Shown here: positions 14,222 to 27,054 of the stretch, piece by piece | How the letters are laid out: every line of letters begins with the position of its first letter | How positions within the stretch are numbered: the stretch's first letter is position 1 | Translations under genes and position numbers: made by a program | The notes under the pieces: model-generated | Databases searched by the model: none | Told to the model about the DNA's origin: nothing | Seen by the model: the letters and a program-made list of their open reading frames with translations, nothing else | Assembly (NCBI RefSeq): GCF_019399895.1 | Contig: NC_091885.1 | Span: forward strand, 1,090,501-1,154,500 | Origin: Cardiocondyla obscurior | Taxonomy: Eukaryota; Arthropoda; Insecta; Hymenoptera; Formicidae | Reading direction: 5' to 3' | Length of the DNA: 64,000 nt

Positions 14222-17066
14222 AATTCATAATTCGATTTTATTTGCGCGTGGAATAATTTGCGTGCGATGCATCAGAACTGATACCCCGTCGGTCCAAATC
14301 TTTATTGCAAATTGGTGAAGTTCTGAGAGCTAATTGTATAGGTATCTGCCAGTTGGTACGACTAGTCGGCTACTAAAGGCGCTCTCCCCGTCCACCTATT
14401 CACAAGCCGCTTTTATCGTAGACGCAATTTACGTATCCGCGAGCTAATCGGTTCTGCGGTTCATTCGGCACAATAGAGACGAGTCGTGAAAACGAGCGAG
14501 AATACTGACGAGCCGGGAATAAAAGTGAAACGAACGGCGCGGCTCCATTCGAAGGCCCCCCACTTTAGATCGCATCTTTAATTGGTCCTCGTTCGATTAT
14601 TTCTACCGTCGAATCGCGCTATTAATTGAAATACTCATACTATCTCGCTCGGTTTCGAAAGCGGCTACGAACGGAGCCCGCGCGTCGTCCCGAATCCTCG
14701 CGTCTCAAACGGTGCTGCTTATTGCTGTACGATTAACAGATCCCGACTGAGAGTTTAGAGCCTGGGACATCTGCGGTCGGGGCTCGATATCACTTTGTTA
14801 AATTTTAATAGCTTGCAGAAAGCAATTTACATAGTACATTACGTTTACATTTACAACGAGCGATGCGTTAACATCTCAGAGTATATTAATTCCACTGTTG
14901 ATAAAATATTAATCCCGTGGTTACGTCTTATTTATATTGCATAGCGTACTCAAACTGACACGCGGGAAATGGCATTGCTTGAGAGCGTGCGGATCGAACG
15001 TTTCGCGCGTTTCGTGCGAGTTTTTGCTACCGTCGCGACGATTTCCAACGAATTCGCTCTACTCTCAAGAGAACAGAAATAGTTTTTTTTTTTTTCCTTG
15101 CCCCATCGTCAGAAGGTGATTATAACAACGGATTGCAAATGTCATAAAACATTGCACTGATAGGGAAGGAAAAAAGTTATTAAAAAAAAAAAAGAGGTAG
15201 AGACACTATTAGAAAATCATTCGAAAAATCTCTCGCATCAGAGGATTTTTACGATTGTTCGAAATCGGACGAAATCATAAAGGTATCGACCATAAATGCG
15301 ATTTTTCTGAACTTGCGAAATACAACTCGGTGCTCGGTATGTTGTTTTAACGTGGTTACGTTTGGCAGGAGGGATCGAAGGGACTGCTCGCGTGACGAGA
15401 ACCCCGAATGTAGGGCGAGTACTGCAATAATTGATCGATATCCGTGATCGGAGCACACGGTCGCGGTAGTCCGTCATTTCGCTAATCTCGGATTACCCTT
15501 GTTGTATCCGAAACACGGCAAATCGAAAATATCAGCCAGCCTGTATTGCGATTTTTGTTAAATAATATGTATCGAATGGCGCGGAATATAGATAATGCTC
15601 TTTTATTATGTAACGTTTTGCAATTGTTATATTTTTCTCTGCCTATCGTAATAATCGATAATCCTTCGCGAGAACGGGCGGGCGTATCTGTTGTACGAGG
15701 ACCCATTAGATATATTGTACTGGAAATGCGCACCGAAATTATTAAGTCTAAAAGTTATAAAAGGCAAAATGAGACTGATAATTGCGACTGAAATGCGGCC
15801 GAAAGCGGCAAAAAGCTTCCGCTTCTGTGTTCCGCTTTTGCAACGAATAACAAATTAGTCGTGAACTCGGGAGTAACAAATTCAGCTTCATATCTATGCT
15901 CATTTGCAATTAAATTCCATCTTTGATATTATGTTCGGAACGATTGATCCGCTTGGAAGAGATATCTTATTCCACGACCGCGCATTCGTCGTTTTCACTA
16001 TAATCGTCCTTCTAGATGGTCCTCCCCGCCGCTTCTATCTCGTTAAATTACATTTCAATGGAGTTTCTCGGTCATGCTCCGATAAACCTTTTGAGCGGTT
16101 AGTTCGTCGGTTAGGACAAAGGGAATCGCTTCTTCGACCCCGTCATCGCCATGTTCTTACGAGTGACGCGTTTGCAAAAGTAACCGCATGTGCTCCGCTC
16201 TCCAGACTCGTATTTGGTCTATCTATATTCGTCAAACGGACGTCATTAGAAAGTTTATGAGATATCCTATTAACATGATCTTGTCTGACGTATGATTTTA
16301 ACGAGAGAGTTAAGCTACTCTTGAAACCTCACGGAACTTGCTCATTTTTTTTATATTTTTTATTTTTATATTTTTTTTTTTTTTCTTGGTATTATCGGTA
16401 AAAATCAAAACGGGCACGAATGTTTTAGAAAAGTTTAAGAGTAACTTGTAATTAAAGATTTAATCTCGCTATATGAAGAGAACGCGTGTGAAATAATAAT
16501 GACCATTTGAAAGACCGATGTCTGAAAAGTTGATATCACTTTAAATTAAAAAGTATATTTTATTAGAAATAAAATTTGAAAAATAAAGATTAATATCATT
16601 ACAATAATAATATATATATATTATTAAAATGATGTCAAAAAATGAAAGGTAAAAACGTAATTGACAATGTATATGTTTTCTTGTGCTTTTCAAGAAATAT
16701 ATTTCTCGAGCTCAACTATTTAACTTATATTGAATTATTTCGAATTATCTTAAAATGGTTTTCCTCGAGTAGTACTTGAAATAATCAAGCTTTATTTACG
16801 GTGACAATAGTGACAATATGACAATTGAAATGTCATATTTCGCGAAATTTGATGAAATCGTCATTACAACGGATAAAGAGAAGCTAAGTTTGAACGTGAA
16901 ATCTTGTTTGAATTTGAAAATTTAAAAGACACGGATTTCAGAAATAAAATGAGCTTTGCGAGTTTCGTTCTTAAGGCTTTAACTCTCGGTTAAAAATATC
17001 CGTTGAACCATTTCGGAGGAAGCTCGTTCCACTTTTTCGCGACTTCTCCGGCGTGAAGCGAGCTAT

Positions 17067-17099
17067 AAAAATAAAATAAAAAAAAAAAAAAAAAAAAAG
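17067..17099 (+). repeat. A-rich tract
   Basis: AAAAT units pass into about 20 consecutive A, immediately before the GC-rich patch at 17140-17580. Confidence 0.9.
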
Positions 17100-20000
17100 A
17101 AAGGCGACAAAAGCTAACGCAAGAAAATACGATGTGTATTAAGGGGCTGGGAAAGGGGCCGTCTGGCGATTGCCACCGGCCGGCTGGCGTGTATTGCATC
17201 GTTTCAGAAATGCGGTAGAGTATTCCTTGCTAGTCGAGGGCTCGCCGCGGTTCGCCACTGAGGATCCGCGGGCAAGCGAAGTCGTGTTACGGGTAGCGTC
17301 GGGGAAACGTTATTCCCCGAAGAGGATCCGTGCAGGAGGAGGCGGTTCTCCAGGTCGCGTCGGACACGTCGGACGCGATAATGCACGCTCCGCTGCAATG
17401 TCGGTCTCATTGCGCCGTTGCACCGTTGCTGTGACGTACCCTGGGGGGGTATTCGCGGGCTGTGTGTGTTGGTGGGTGGTAACGTTGCTTCACCAGCACG
17501 TGCGGCAAAGCCCCGGAAAAGGGATTGCCGCATTCGAGCGTAGGTGCACAATTTCGAGCGCCGCGTCGTGGGATTGATTTGCATTCTCCGGCTCATTTGC
17601 TGGGTCGTGTCCTGCGGGAATTCTTTGCTCTTCTACTCTCTCGTTCTCTTCCGCTTTGCTATCGCGCGCCTTTTCCCATCTCTCCGTTCGGCTCCTGCCT
17701 TCTTCCCTTTCTTCATTGCCCGTGTGGTATATTCTTCCAATTCTTTGCGCGCTTGTCGATTTCAATACCCTTCTTCAACTCGCGTAATCCAGTCGTATTT
17801 TTGAGCCATTATTTACCGTCCTTTATCACTGCTTTTTATCTTATCTCTTTTCTACGCTCCGTACGATCGCCGCTAGTACAGAAATAGATTCTTTCACCGA
17901 AATTACCGGCGTTGTATTTTAATGTAAAACTCTGATCGACAAAATAAACGCATTGAAATTATTATTTAATAAAAAAAAAATTATTAATTAAATATTGCTT
18001 TTATTCGTCACAATTTTTTTTTTTTACCACGTTTGTAGCTGTTTTAGATAATATATGATTTTTATTTCAATTAAATATTTCCATTATTTAAATTTTATTA
18101 AATAAATTTCTTCTGTCATAAATTTAACGAATCGTGATTAAAATATTTAAATATTTTGTACAGATGATGGATGCATATTCTTTCATTAAAAAAAAATTTA
18201 TAAAACGTAGCGTGGTGGCGATTGCGTGCGCAGTAAGATTCGAAATCAATTTACAATTTGATAAACGCGAAATCAAATCGCGCTGAGACCGTTTCGGGCT
18301 AGTAAGATCGAGGAAAATGTCGCAATGATGAATGAGATTCGCGGGGCGAATCGAAGCGAAATTCAACGATTAGACAGCATGAGAACGAAGGAAACCTGTG
18401 ATAGGAAATTCTCTATGGTGGAATTGTACGAAGGAAGGAGTGCGTGTAATGTTTAAATCAACACGCGGCGATAAATCTTCGTTCGGGATATATACCCAAT
18501 TCGATAAATTTTAAATCGCACATTAATCTATCAAACAGATGCGAAAATATTAAAATACAATCGAGCATTCTCGTATTTACTTACGCAAACTATCGGAATT
18601 TAATATAATACGGTTAAGGAAAAAAAAAAAAAAAAAAGAAACGTGAGAAGGAAAAATTGAAATTTTTATTATCAGGAGACACAGACGCCGGTATGCTTTG
18701 CTCTTTTTCTTTAGCCGGCGTTCCTCATTCAAATATGCGAAACGGCAAATAATTTAACTAATGGCAATTTAGCGGTATTCCGGCTTCAAAGCTTTGCCGT
18801 ATTAAATAAACATGTTAGATATATTAATTAAAATGAGGCAGTCAATCTCACAGTAACTTATGCGTATTCGCATAATAGATCAGTATACAAACGTGGTAAT
18901 GCTCAATAATTTTGGTCATATGATTTTCTACATATTATCGCTAATGGACAAGCGATTAGTATAATGAAGGTTTAATAATATTACACACGTATGTTATTCC
19001 CCGTTTTAAGATGCATGTACACCGTTGCTATCATAGATACTAAAGCAGAGTTTACATACAATAATTATCTGATTTAATTTGCAACGGGAATTTAATTGTA
19101 GCCGTATGCATTTCGACTAGTATTATTCTAGCATTGGAATATCCGCGTAAAATTAATGCGATCCGCTCGAATAGCTGGACGAAAATTTATCTTGAAAAAA
19201 AAAAAAAACTTAGAAAGTGTCATTTATTGTCATTTCCTAACGCGCTTGCTCCTTCGACTGATTTAATTATTTAAAATAAGTAGAGGAGAATTTTGAGAAA
19301 ACTGGTAATGAAAGGGGTTGACGATCCAGTCACAGACGCGTCGCGAATAATTTTCGTTTCCAGAGGGGGCGAGTAGCTCGCGCGAGAAATTGCTGCATCA
19401 GAGATAGCGATATCAACGCCAAATAAACTGACCCGGGAAGTTTGTGTCAGCAAGTCACCTAATTTGTGATTCACATCTAAGTATAACGGATGAAATATGT
19501 CATACTATATTTTAAATATTTATCTGTATCGGGTATTGTACTCTTGACAAGTCTATTATGGAAAAAAGATCATTATCAGTTCGATGGAAATATGTAATAA
19601 GTAATTTTTCCGATACCTGTTATTTTCTAACTAAATAACATCGTTACACAAAATAAAAAAAAAGTATGAGACCTCTTAATTAATTAAATAAATCTACCAT
19701 ATATTGTATCTCCGAGATATGCATGTTTGATAATTAAAAAAATAAAACGCTTGATAATAATAAAAAATTAATATATTAAATAATCAAATAATAATAAATT
19801 AATTAATGTAATAAATATTATTATAATTCTAAGAGAAAACATAAATTTTTTTTTTTGTGTACGCGTATAATACATTTAAAATGTCTTAAAATAATCCACT
19901 CGTCTTGCATGCGATTGATATTCCTCTTTTCTTAAACGTCTTCCTTCAAAATTTCTACACCGGTAGATAATGCAGAACTGCTGTTAGGTGAATTAAATCG

Positions 20001-20325
20001 CAGCATCGATCGTCACGATATATTAAATTGCTCCACGAAATATCTTTTACGAGACCGAGTTACGTAAACACTCTACCGTCTACTAGGGTCCTTCCGTTCT
20101 ATCTACACGCAGTGTATCGCGATTCAAAAGTCCTAATTAAACACGCAACATTAGGTACAAGTTTGCGAATCTGTACGGAAATCTGCGAGCTTCGTTATAT
20201 CTTTGCAGTTTGGAGAAGTGAAACGTCAATATCGCAACGAATCTCCTCCCTTCCTAGAAGTTTCTGTCTCTGACAAAATAATTCTCCAAGTAGAGCATAT
20301 GGTCGCGTTTCCTCGAGATACTTGT

Positions 20326-20346
20326 GTATCTTCACAGTGAAGATAC
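20326..20346. repeat. 21-nt perfect palindrome (10-bp arms, 1-nt centre)
   Basis: GTATCTTCAC is followed by a single A and then its exact reverse complement. The outer flanks keep some complementarity (GAGA upstream, TCTC downstream). It lies inside intron 2. A binding site for a dimeric factor or a small hairpin are both possible. Confidence 0.7.
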
Positions 20347-21880
20347 GAAACTTCTCAGTTGAATTAAACGTATCAAATCAATGTGAATTACACTGCGGCG
20401 GAAATGTACTTGTGATGAAAGAGAATACATATTTTAGAATTAAATTATGCAATTATTGGAAACCTAATTAACTCCATTTAATTAAATTACGATAAATTAC
20501 AAATAATTTAAAATCTTTTTATTTTTTATTGCGAGGGCGGGCGGGAGAATTTTATTGGAAATAATATATTTTTGCTATTACTCTTTTGAATCGATAATTT
20601 TAAATAGAAAAATAATAAAATAATTTATCGTAGAACGTATGGCGTGTTTATGAATAAAATCGCACTTTTCTGCATAATAAGGGTTAACTTAAATAGTTTT
20701 AAAAGACCGTACAATAGCTTACCTCCGCGATCCGTACTCAAGTAGTGGATTAAGGTATCATGAAAGCCGATAAGAGGATGAGAAGTCAAAATGTGGAAAT
20801 CGCAGGACAAAAAAGATACTGTGCTTGCAGAGATAGGGTACTTGCTGTTGTAATGTATATGATTTTTTAAATATGCGATTAAGTATAAGATTAAAATTCA
20901 GAATTTGCAAATATAAAAAAAAATAATAATAATAAAATAAAATGCATAAAATACAAGATAATTTTTTTTAATAAAATAAGGATATAGCTTTAATTCACTG
21001 ACACACGTCAAATAGTTTATTCGCTCCACGATTCGTAATTAATAAATTATTCGTATCCACGTAGAAGGATAATATACTTCTGATTGTTGTAAATTTCGAT
21101 GGATATAGCAAGATCCAGTGTGAAGGAAGTGAGAAGGAGCAAAAGGAAACCGAGTGCGATTACTTCCACCTGTTTTACCTTCTCTTTCCCTCTCACTTTC
21201 CCTCTTATTGCTGTCTCAAAATTTCATTCGCTACCGCTGGATCGGCGTGCCGGTCGGATTAATGTTTCAGAAATTCAATTACGAGTTCCTTGACAGCTGT
21301 CTGAGTCGAGTAGGATCCAATTAATGCTCGCGATGCGGGCGTCGTTGTTTCCCCTTCTTCTTAAGAAATTCGCGTAAAACATCGAACCGGAAGTATCGCG
21401 GGAACGATAATACATACGCGAGGGGAGGGAGATAGGAAAGGCTAAGAAATAGTATTTAACAAAATAAAGCGAAATAATGAGCAAGTTGAGAAGCTGAGGT
21501 ATCCCGGTTTATAGGCGATGTGACGTATCGAATACACATGTTTCAAGAAGCATCCGCGTCGAAGGGTAAGAGGGTGAAAGTGCGAGAGGGTCGCCGATCG
21601 AAGGGCGGCGGAGAGAAACCGCTCCACTTTCTCCGCGATTTCTCAGGACACCTTGGAAAAAGCGTATGTTCCAATTTGTAGGCGCTTCGCGCGCTTTCAC
21701 AGTCTCGTTTACGACGTTACGTGGGGAGCATATTGTTTCCTGTGGCAAATACGATACTCGTTCGACGGCGAATAAAGTTGTAGGAGCCGCGACTGATCCG
21801 GCATCAGTGTTTTGCCCGTGTTGAAAATTTTAATTGAAACAGTGATCGCGGAAAATATGAACTACGCTCTGCATGGTATT

Positions 21881-21929
21881 AAAAAAAAAAAAAAAAAAAA
21901 AAAAGAGAGAGAGAGAGAGAGAGAAAAAA
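21881..21929 (+). repeat. poly-A (24 nt) joined to (GA)10
   Basis: An uninterrupted A run at 21881-21904 passes directly into ten GA units and more A. It is simple sequence in intron 2. No retroelement body was seen upstream of the A run. Confidence 0.95.
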
Positions 21930-23190
21930 CAAAAAAGGTTTAACTATTGCATAAGCGATTTTGACACGCTGTTTTACAACGGAGCATTTTTTTTTCTTTT
22001 TTTTTTTGTCAAAGAGACGGTATCTTTGTTTCAAACCTTCGTACACGTCTTTGTCGAAAAATAGAGATATATTACCGAGGGAATGAGGATATGGGGGAAG
22101 CAGGGGGGGGTTATACGCGGCATATGCATAGCGTAGATTAACGTAAAGTGCTTCATGCGATGTACGTGCAATGACACTGCATACCATATTTTATGGAATT
22201 TGCGCAAAACAAGTATCCACGTCACGCTTTAATACATAAATTCTGTCGTGCTTGTGGAGAATACCATCCCCGTTATCCATAAATTAACGCGTTATCTATA
22301 AATACGTAATAATAAATAAATTTTCTGAAAACGTAATAAATAAATATTTTTGAACGACGGGGATTTGAGGGCGGATCGTCGCGCGTTGAACAAGAGTTCA
22401 GGGCGGCTGCTCGCGTGGAAGGACGCATCCTCGAATCGGATCTTAGTACCGCGAAAAACGTCTAAGAGAAAATGTTTTCTGCCGGGATAAATCGTCCGTC
22501 ATATAAGAATAACAGGAAAGTTTGAATTCAATATCGCAGCGTCGCGTCGGTTCTCGTTTGTAAGTTATTGAGTTTCAAAGTGCAATAGTCAATTCGACGG
22601 TACGTGCCGCGCGTACACTGCCGTCGCCGATTCGCCGGCGGTCGATGTGACGAATTTTACTTCCGAACTTTGAAATCCAATAACTCACGGCTCGGTCATC
22701 GAATCGACGTGTTACCGGACGGTTTGCCGAGTTTCGGGCAAGCTCATCGCTCTTCATGCGTTTCGCTCCTTGCGACACACGGCAAGCTCCGGGACGCCAA
22801 ATTTATGGAGCTGGTTCGGCGATGTATATCTTGGCATTAGATATAAGGTCAAAGTGGTAATCGTATCTTATAGTGTTGAACCTATAAATTTCGTTTGTTC
22901 AAATTTCGCAATTGAAAATACGTCGAGGTGAGTTCTCTCGTTTTAAAACGATAGGCGGTGAACGAAAGCTGGTTGCGAACAAGGGACATTTTTGAATAAC
23001 AATATCTTTCACGTCAGTTTAGAATAAAGTCCTGTTGTTTTTTGGGAGGGAACAAAAAAGAAGAAAAAAAAAAAAAAAAAGAACGACCCATGAACGAGCA
23101 ATAGAGATATCGTGCAGTCAATTTATATTTTATCAGTAGTGCTTTATTTAAAGCTGACCTAAAAAAATTGTTTGCAAAATAAAATTAAAA

Positions 23191-23242
23191 AAATTAATAG
23201 ATAAATTAATAGATAAATTAATAGATAAATTAATAGATAAAT
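23191..23242 (+). repeat. 12-bp minisatellite, four copies
   Basis: Four exact head-to-tail copies of AAATTAATAGAT run from 23191 to 23238 and are followed by a partial copy. It lies in intron 2 of the beat-like gene. Confidence 0.95.
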
Positions 23243-23870
23243 AAATACCTCCGTCACTACGATCGTTAATATTTTTTTAGCACGTCGCTTTTTTTTCTTC
23301 CGTCACATTAAGAGAGAGAAATTTTTCTAATACATTTCCACGAGCGCAGTGATATCGTACACCGATCATATTCTTGATCATTAAGTACCACACCAATTAC
23401 GACGTTTAGACCTACGACGTGTCGACTAAACGTCATTACACCCATCCTCCCTACCCTCGTTCGCCAAGTATATAATTACGCTTTAATTATCCTCCGCTCG
23501 AGGTGATTCCGCGGTTACGTGAGAAGGAACGTTGGTGTGCGAGCTAAACATGGTGACTACACGACTCTTACACAAACTAAAACGATATGTACGTAGTACA
23601 CGTCCACGCGGCACTTCGATCGAGCCTTCCTAATAGAGATTCCGTGAAGCTTGTCGTTTCCTACCGGAAGAAACTTCGATTCCGTGATAACTTAGGGTAT
23701 GCAATTACCATCCATCTAGCGGATGGCATGGGTAACCGGGGTGGTCCCGACCCAAGGGCCGAGAAAAGGGGTGAGAATGTATTGGAGCAGACAGATCACG
23801 GGTTTATAGATCGACAGCAGATAGACAATCTTGGTCACGACTGCACAGACGGTGATAATTACTTACATCG

Positions 23871-23924
23871 TTTTTCTTTCTTTCTTTCTTTTTTCTTTCT
23901 TTTTTTTTTCTTTTTTTTTTTTTT
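23871..23924 (+). repeat. pure pyrimidine tract (CTTT-rich, poly-T)
   Basis: 54 nt of C and T only, with T-runs up to 14. On the beat transcript strand this is a purine tract in intron 2. Confidence 0.95.
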
Positions 23925-25325
23925 ATAATGAATTAATTTTATTTTCACGTTAATATTTTTGAAGCGGAGTTTTCAACATTTTTCTTAATCGTAACGTATC
24001 TGATATTTCGTCAATGTATTTATAATCGCGGTTTAGCGTTGTCATTAATGATAATAAATCGAATCGATTGTGAGTCAGCTGTCAAATATACAAACCGCAC
24101 GAGTCGCACGTTTCGGCTATCGCGCATTCGCGCCTAGAATACTGCGAAGGGCTGATCGATCTGTCACGTATATTCCGAGCGCACGCGAAGGGGTGGAAAA
24201 TCCATGGCCTTTGGGTAGAACTTCAAGGTGCTCCCCTTTCTGCGTGAGAGGCGATCTCTTTTCTCTTTCTCTCTTTTCATCTATTCCTCCTGATTCTGTC
24301 CCTTCTTTCTTTCGTCCGCTGCCCATATTCGATGACGAATCGTTCAGCTGGAACGAATTTCGCTGACTAACGGCACGTTGTTTCTTTCGTTTCTCCGTGT
24401 CCTTTCTTCTCTGATTTTCTTTCTCTCGTTCTTCTCTGATGGTTCCGATCCGTCCTCGCCGCAGCGGCAGCGGCCATCAACGTCGACGATGGAATTCCGA
24501 TCGGGAGATTAGAGGAAACGATTCGCGGCGCAAGCACGGCAGTCGTCTCGAACGTCTGCGGAGAACTTGCGCGGAGAAATCTCGCGAGAGTTACGAGTCT
24601 CACGGTCGAGTTAGAGGTCGAGGGGCATCTTTTTCCGGCAGGAAGAAAGTCCGTGGACGGTAAAGGAAAAAGGCGCGGCGTGAGAAAGGCGCGAGAAGTT
24701 TTCCCGCACGGACCTATCTTCGCGTAGGCAAGTAAATAAATAAACTACGAAGAGACTCGAAAAGTATCGAGATTTCTTCGCTCGACGATGCGACTTGCAT
24801 CTTCGCGGCTCGTCCCCCTTCGCGTCGATCCCGCTTCCCTTCTTCTCTCGCTCCCGGCCCCGCTTTTATTTCTAATTTTATTTATCGTTTTCCTTTAACA
24901 TTAACCGCAAACTCGATACGTACTTTATTGCCTCGCTTCTTACCGATGCTTTTATGAGTTCCGCTTACACGATTTACCCTGGCGGGGTAAATGCGAGAAA
25001 CGGTCTTGTCTTCTGTATTGTCTTTTCCGCGGCCGCATTTCCCGCCGGGTTTATCCCGGCTCGGGCTCCTCTATTTTTCGTTCGATCTTCACCGCGTATC
25101 TTCCTCTCTACGGCACCACCACCGACGCTCGCGGTCTTAATAATTCCAGATGGAAATGGAATTTGCACGCGCCCGTATCTGCCGCTGTCGATGCAACAGT
25201 GATGGTATAGTTTTTCGCTTTCGGCGCACGTGTAAAATCTACTATCCGCTGGGAGGTCTAGTCCTTCATTACGATCCACCATTTGCGTTGTAACGAACGA
25301 ATAGCGGTCTCGCCGCGCACCGCGT

Positions 25326-25357
<32 letters not shown>

Positions 25358-25358
25358 C
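25326..25358 (+). repeat. CT microsatellite
   Basis: Mostly uninterrupted CT units, about 33 nt, in intron 2. Confidence 0.95.
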
Positions 25359-26978
25359 ACGCTGTGCATACATATAGAGAATTCACGCCCGCTGGCTTCG
25401 AACCCGGGCTGATATACATTAGTGATTATACTGCGATATTTCGGTTTTATTGTGCGGTCCGTATATGCCGGCGAATTATTTAGCGAGTCCTGCGCCACCA
25501 TACCGATCATTTATCGTTGTTATGCCGCGACAAGGGCATGCTATTGCGAGGGATCGCGTTATAGACCGGTCATTCGAAAACTGATCAAATTAACCCTCGA
25601 AGTCCTCTTTACGTAGGCATAACTTGATTAATGGAATAAATCAATTAAATTATTGAATGCAAGGCTAATGTAATCATGACCGGTGCAAATTGCTAACCGA
25701 CGGGGAAATTGGAAAGATATTCTAAAATCCAGCTATGCAACACGTAACATTTTTGTTTTCATTTATTTTTTTTATTTTTTTATTTGTTTATTTGTTTGTT
25801 TTTGTTAACGTTATCTCTCATCGAAAATGCGCCATTCTCCCCCAAGGAGTAGATAATAAAAAAAAAAATTGCTTTTTTTTAATTCAAGATTTTAATTAAT
25901 TTTAATAAAATTTGCACGAGGGCAACATAATTTTTAAGGACACAAGTCCGAAAAGTGAATTAAAAAAGTTTATTTAATTTACTGACATTTTGGAAAGTGA
26001 AACTTTTATGAAAAGTGCGTCATCTCCAGAGTTATTTTATCTCATTTCTTTTTTTTCTATTTGTCTTTTTTTTTATGTCTAACATAAATTTAACAGAAAA
26101 ACTTTTTTAAAAGAAGTCGCAGTTTTTTCAATTTGCTTTTAATAATTGTGAGCATAATGTTTGATGAAAGATATTAAAGATTTCGAACGAAAACTTTCCA
26201 AACGAGATTTTGTTACGTACGTTGTAAAATCGGACGTTGTAATTTGAGAGAATAATGAGGAAGGAACGAAAGGAGGATATTATCGACAGGAGGAATAAAA
26301 TTATATAATGAGGATAAAATAGTGCCTTGTTTATTGAGATACGCATTATTTCCCTTGTAGTCTTTTGTAGTCTTTTTTTTTATTAAATAAGAGTATGTAT
26401 CGATTGATAAAACACAAAACACATCTTAACGGAGGCTTGACGCGCATCCGTTCAACTTCCTCATGCGAACAATCGATGCGTAAACTAAAGGAGACAAACG
26501 TTTTGATTTTTCACAGCGAGGCTCCTCAAAATATTTTTTTCGAGTATTTTATCTAAAAAAGAATTCAAATAAATAATACAAAATGTATTTCTGTATCCGA
26601 GTGGAAATTTATTTAGATATTTTGATTCTGCAGCTAGTGATTAGATCGCGCAGATTAAATATATTTATTCTTGCGTTAATGAACTTTTAGTTATTTGCCT
26701 ACGTAAAGGGGATTTTATGGATATAGATAATTTTCACTGTTAGCATTTATATTGGCAGACATTCGTGCCGAAACAACGAAATACTGCCGAGATTGAAGCC
26801 GTTTCTCTTCCAAATTGCGTGTTTGTCGTTACAAGGGGATGAGAGATCTTAATGCCACATTTATGAGATAGTGTCATAATAATCTAACAGAATTGCACGC
26901 ACCGCTGCTGACATCGCGTCTATTTCGCGCACGTAGAAAGCAGTTGACGTTTGTGTAGCTTATGGCGAACATTCTCAC

Positions 26979-27054
26979 CTGCATTCTAGAAGCGCGCTCT
27001 TGCCCCTGAGGGTGTACGCCGGAACATTTATGTGAAGTAGCTTCAGAGCAGCAA
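26979..27054 (-). CDS. beat-family gene, coding exon 2 (N-terminal strands of Ig domain 1)
   Basis: This 76-nt exon has a strong polypyrimidine tract ending in CTGTTTCAG and a donor of AG|GTGAGAAT. The first two bases complete the codon begun in exon 1. It then encodes AALKLLHINVPAYTLRGKSA followed by LLEC, and its last two bases (AG) join the next exon to make an arginine codon. The pattern L-x-x-I-x-V-P-x-x-x-x-R-G-x-x-x-x-L-x-C is the characteristic start of the first Ig domain in beat proteins. The cysteine (residue 40 of the spliced product) is the first half of the Ig disulfide. The intron falls directly after this Cys codon and in phase 2, exactly as the exon at 13360-13483 requires. 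The exon is short and sits alone between two very large introns, so gene finders could miss it. Confidence 0.9.

Larger units (their letters stand above)
13484..26978 (-). other. intron 2 of the beat-like gene (13.5 kb)
   Basis: The intron interrupts the Ig1 domain immediately after the first-cysteine codon. It is bounded by AG|GTGAGAAT and CTGTTTCAG. It holds a GC-rich patch at about 17140-17580 and another at 24430-24730. It also holds a 21-nt palindrome at 20326, a 12-bp tandem repeat at 23191, and several poly-A/T and GA/CT tracts. The AT-rich stretch at about 19.5-19.9 kb shows nothing recognisable. I see no convincing second gene; a weak candidate exon at 24465 is listed among the findings. 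Confidence 0.8.

Noticed and set aside
17140..17600. Overlapping open frames on both strands (130-135 codons)
   Set aside because: GC-rich patch with low stop density; translations lack domains and conflict with each other.
24974..25510. 178-codon minus-strand open frame
   Set aside because: Much of it is the translation of a CT/GA microsatellite (R-E-R-E repeats); no domain and no splice context.
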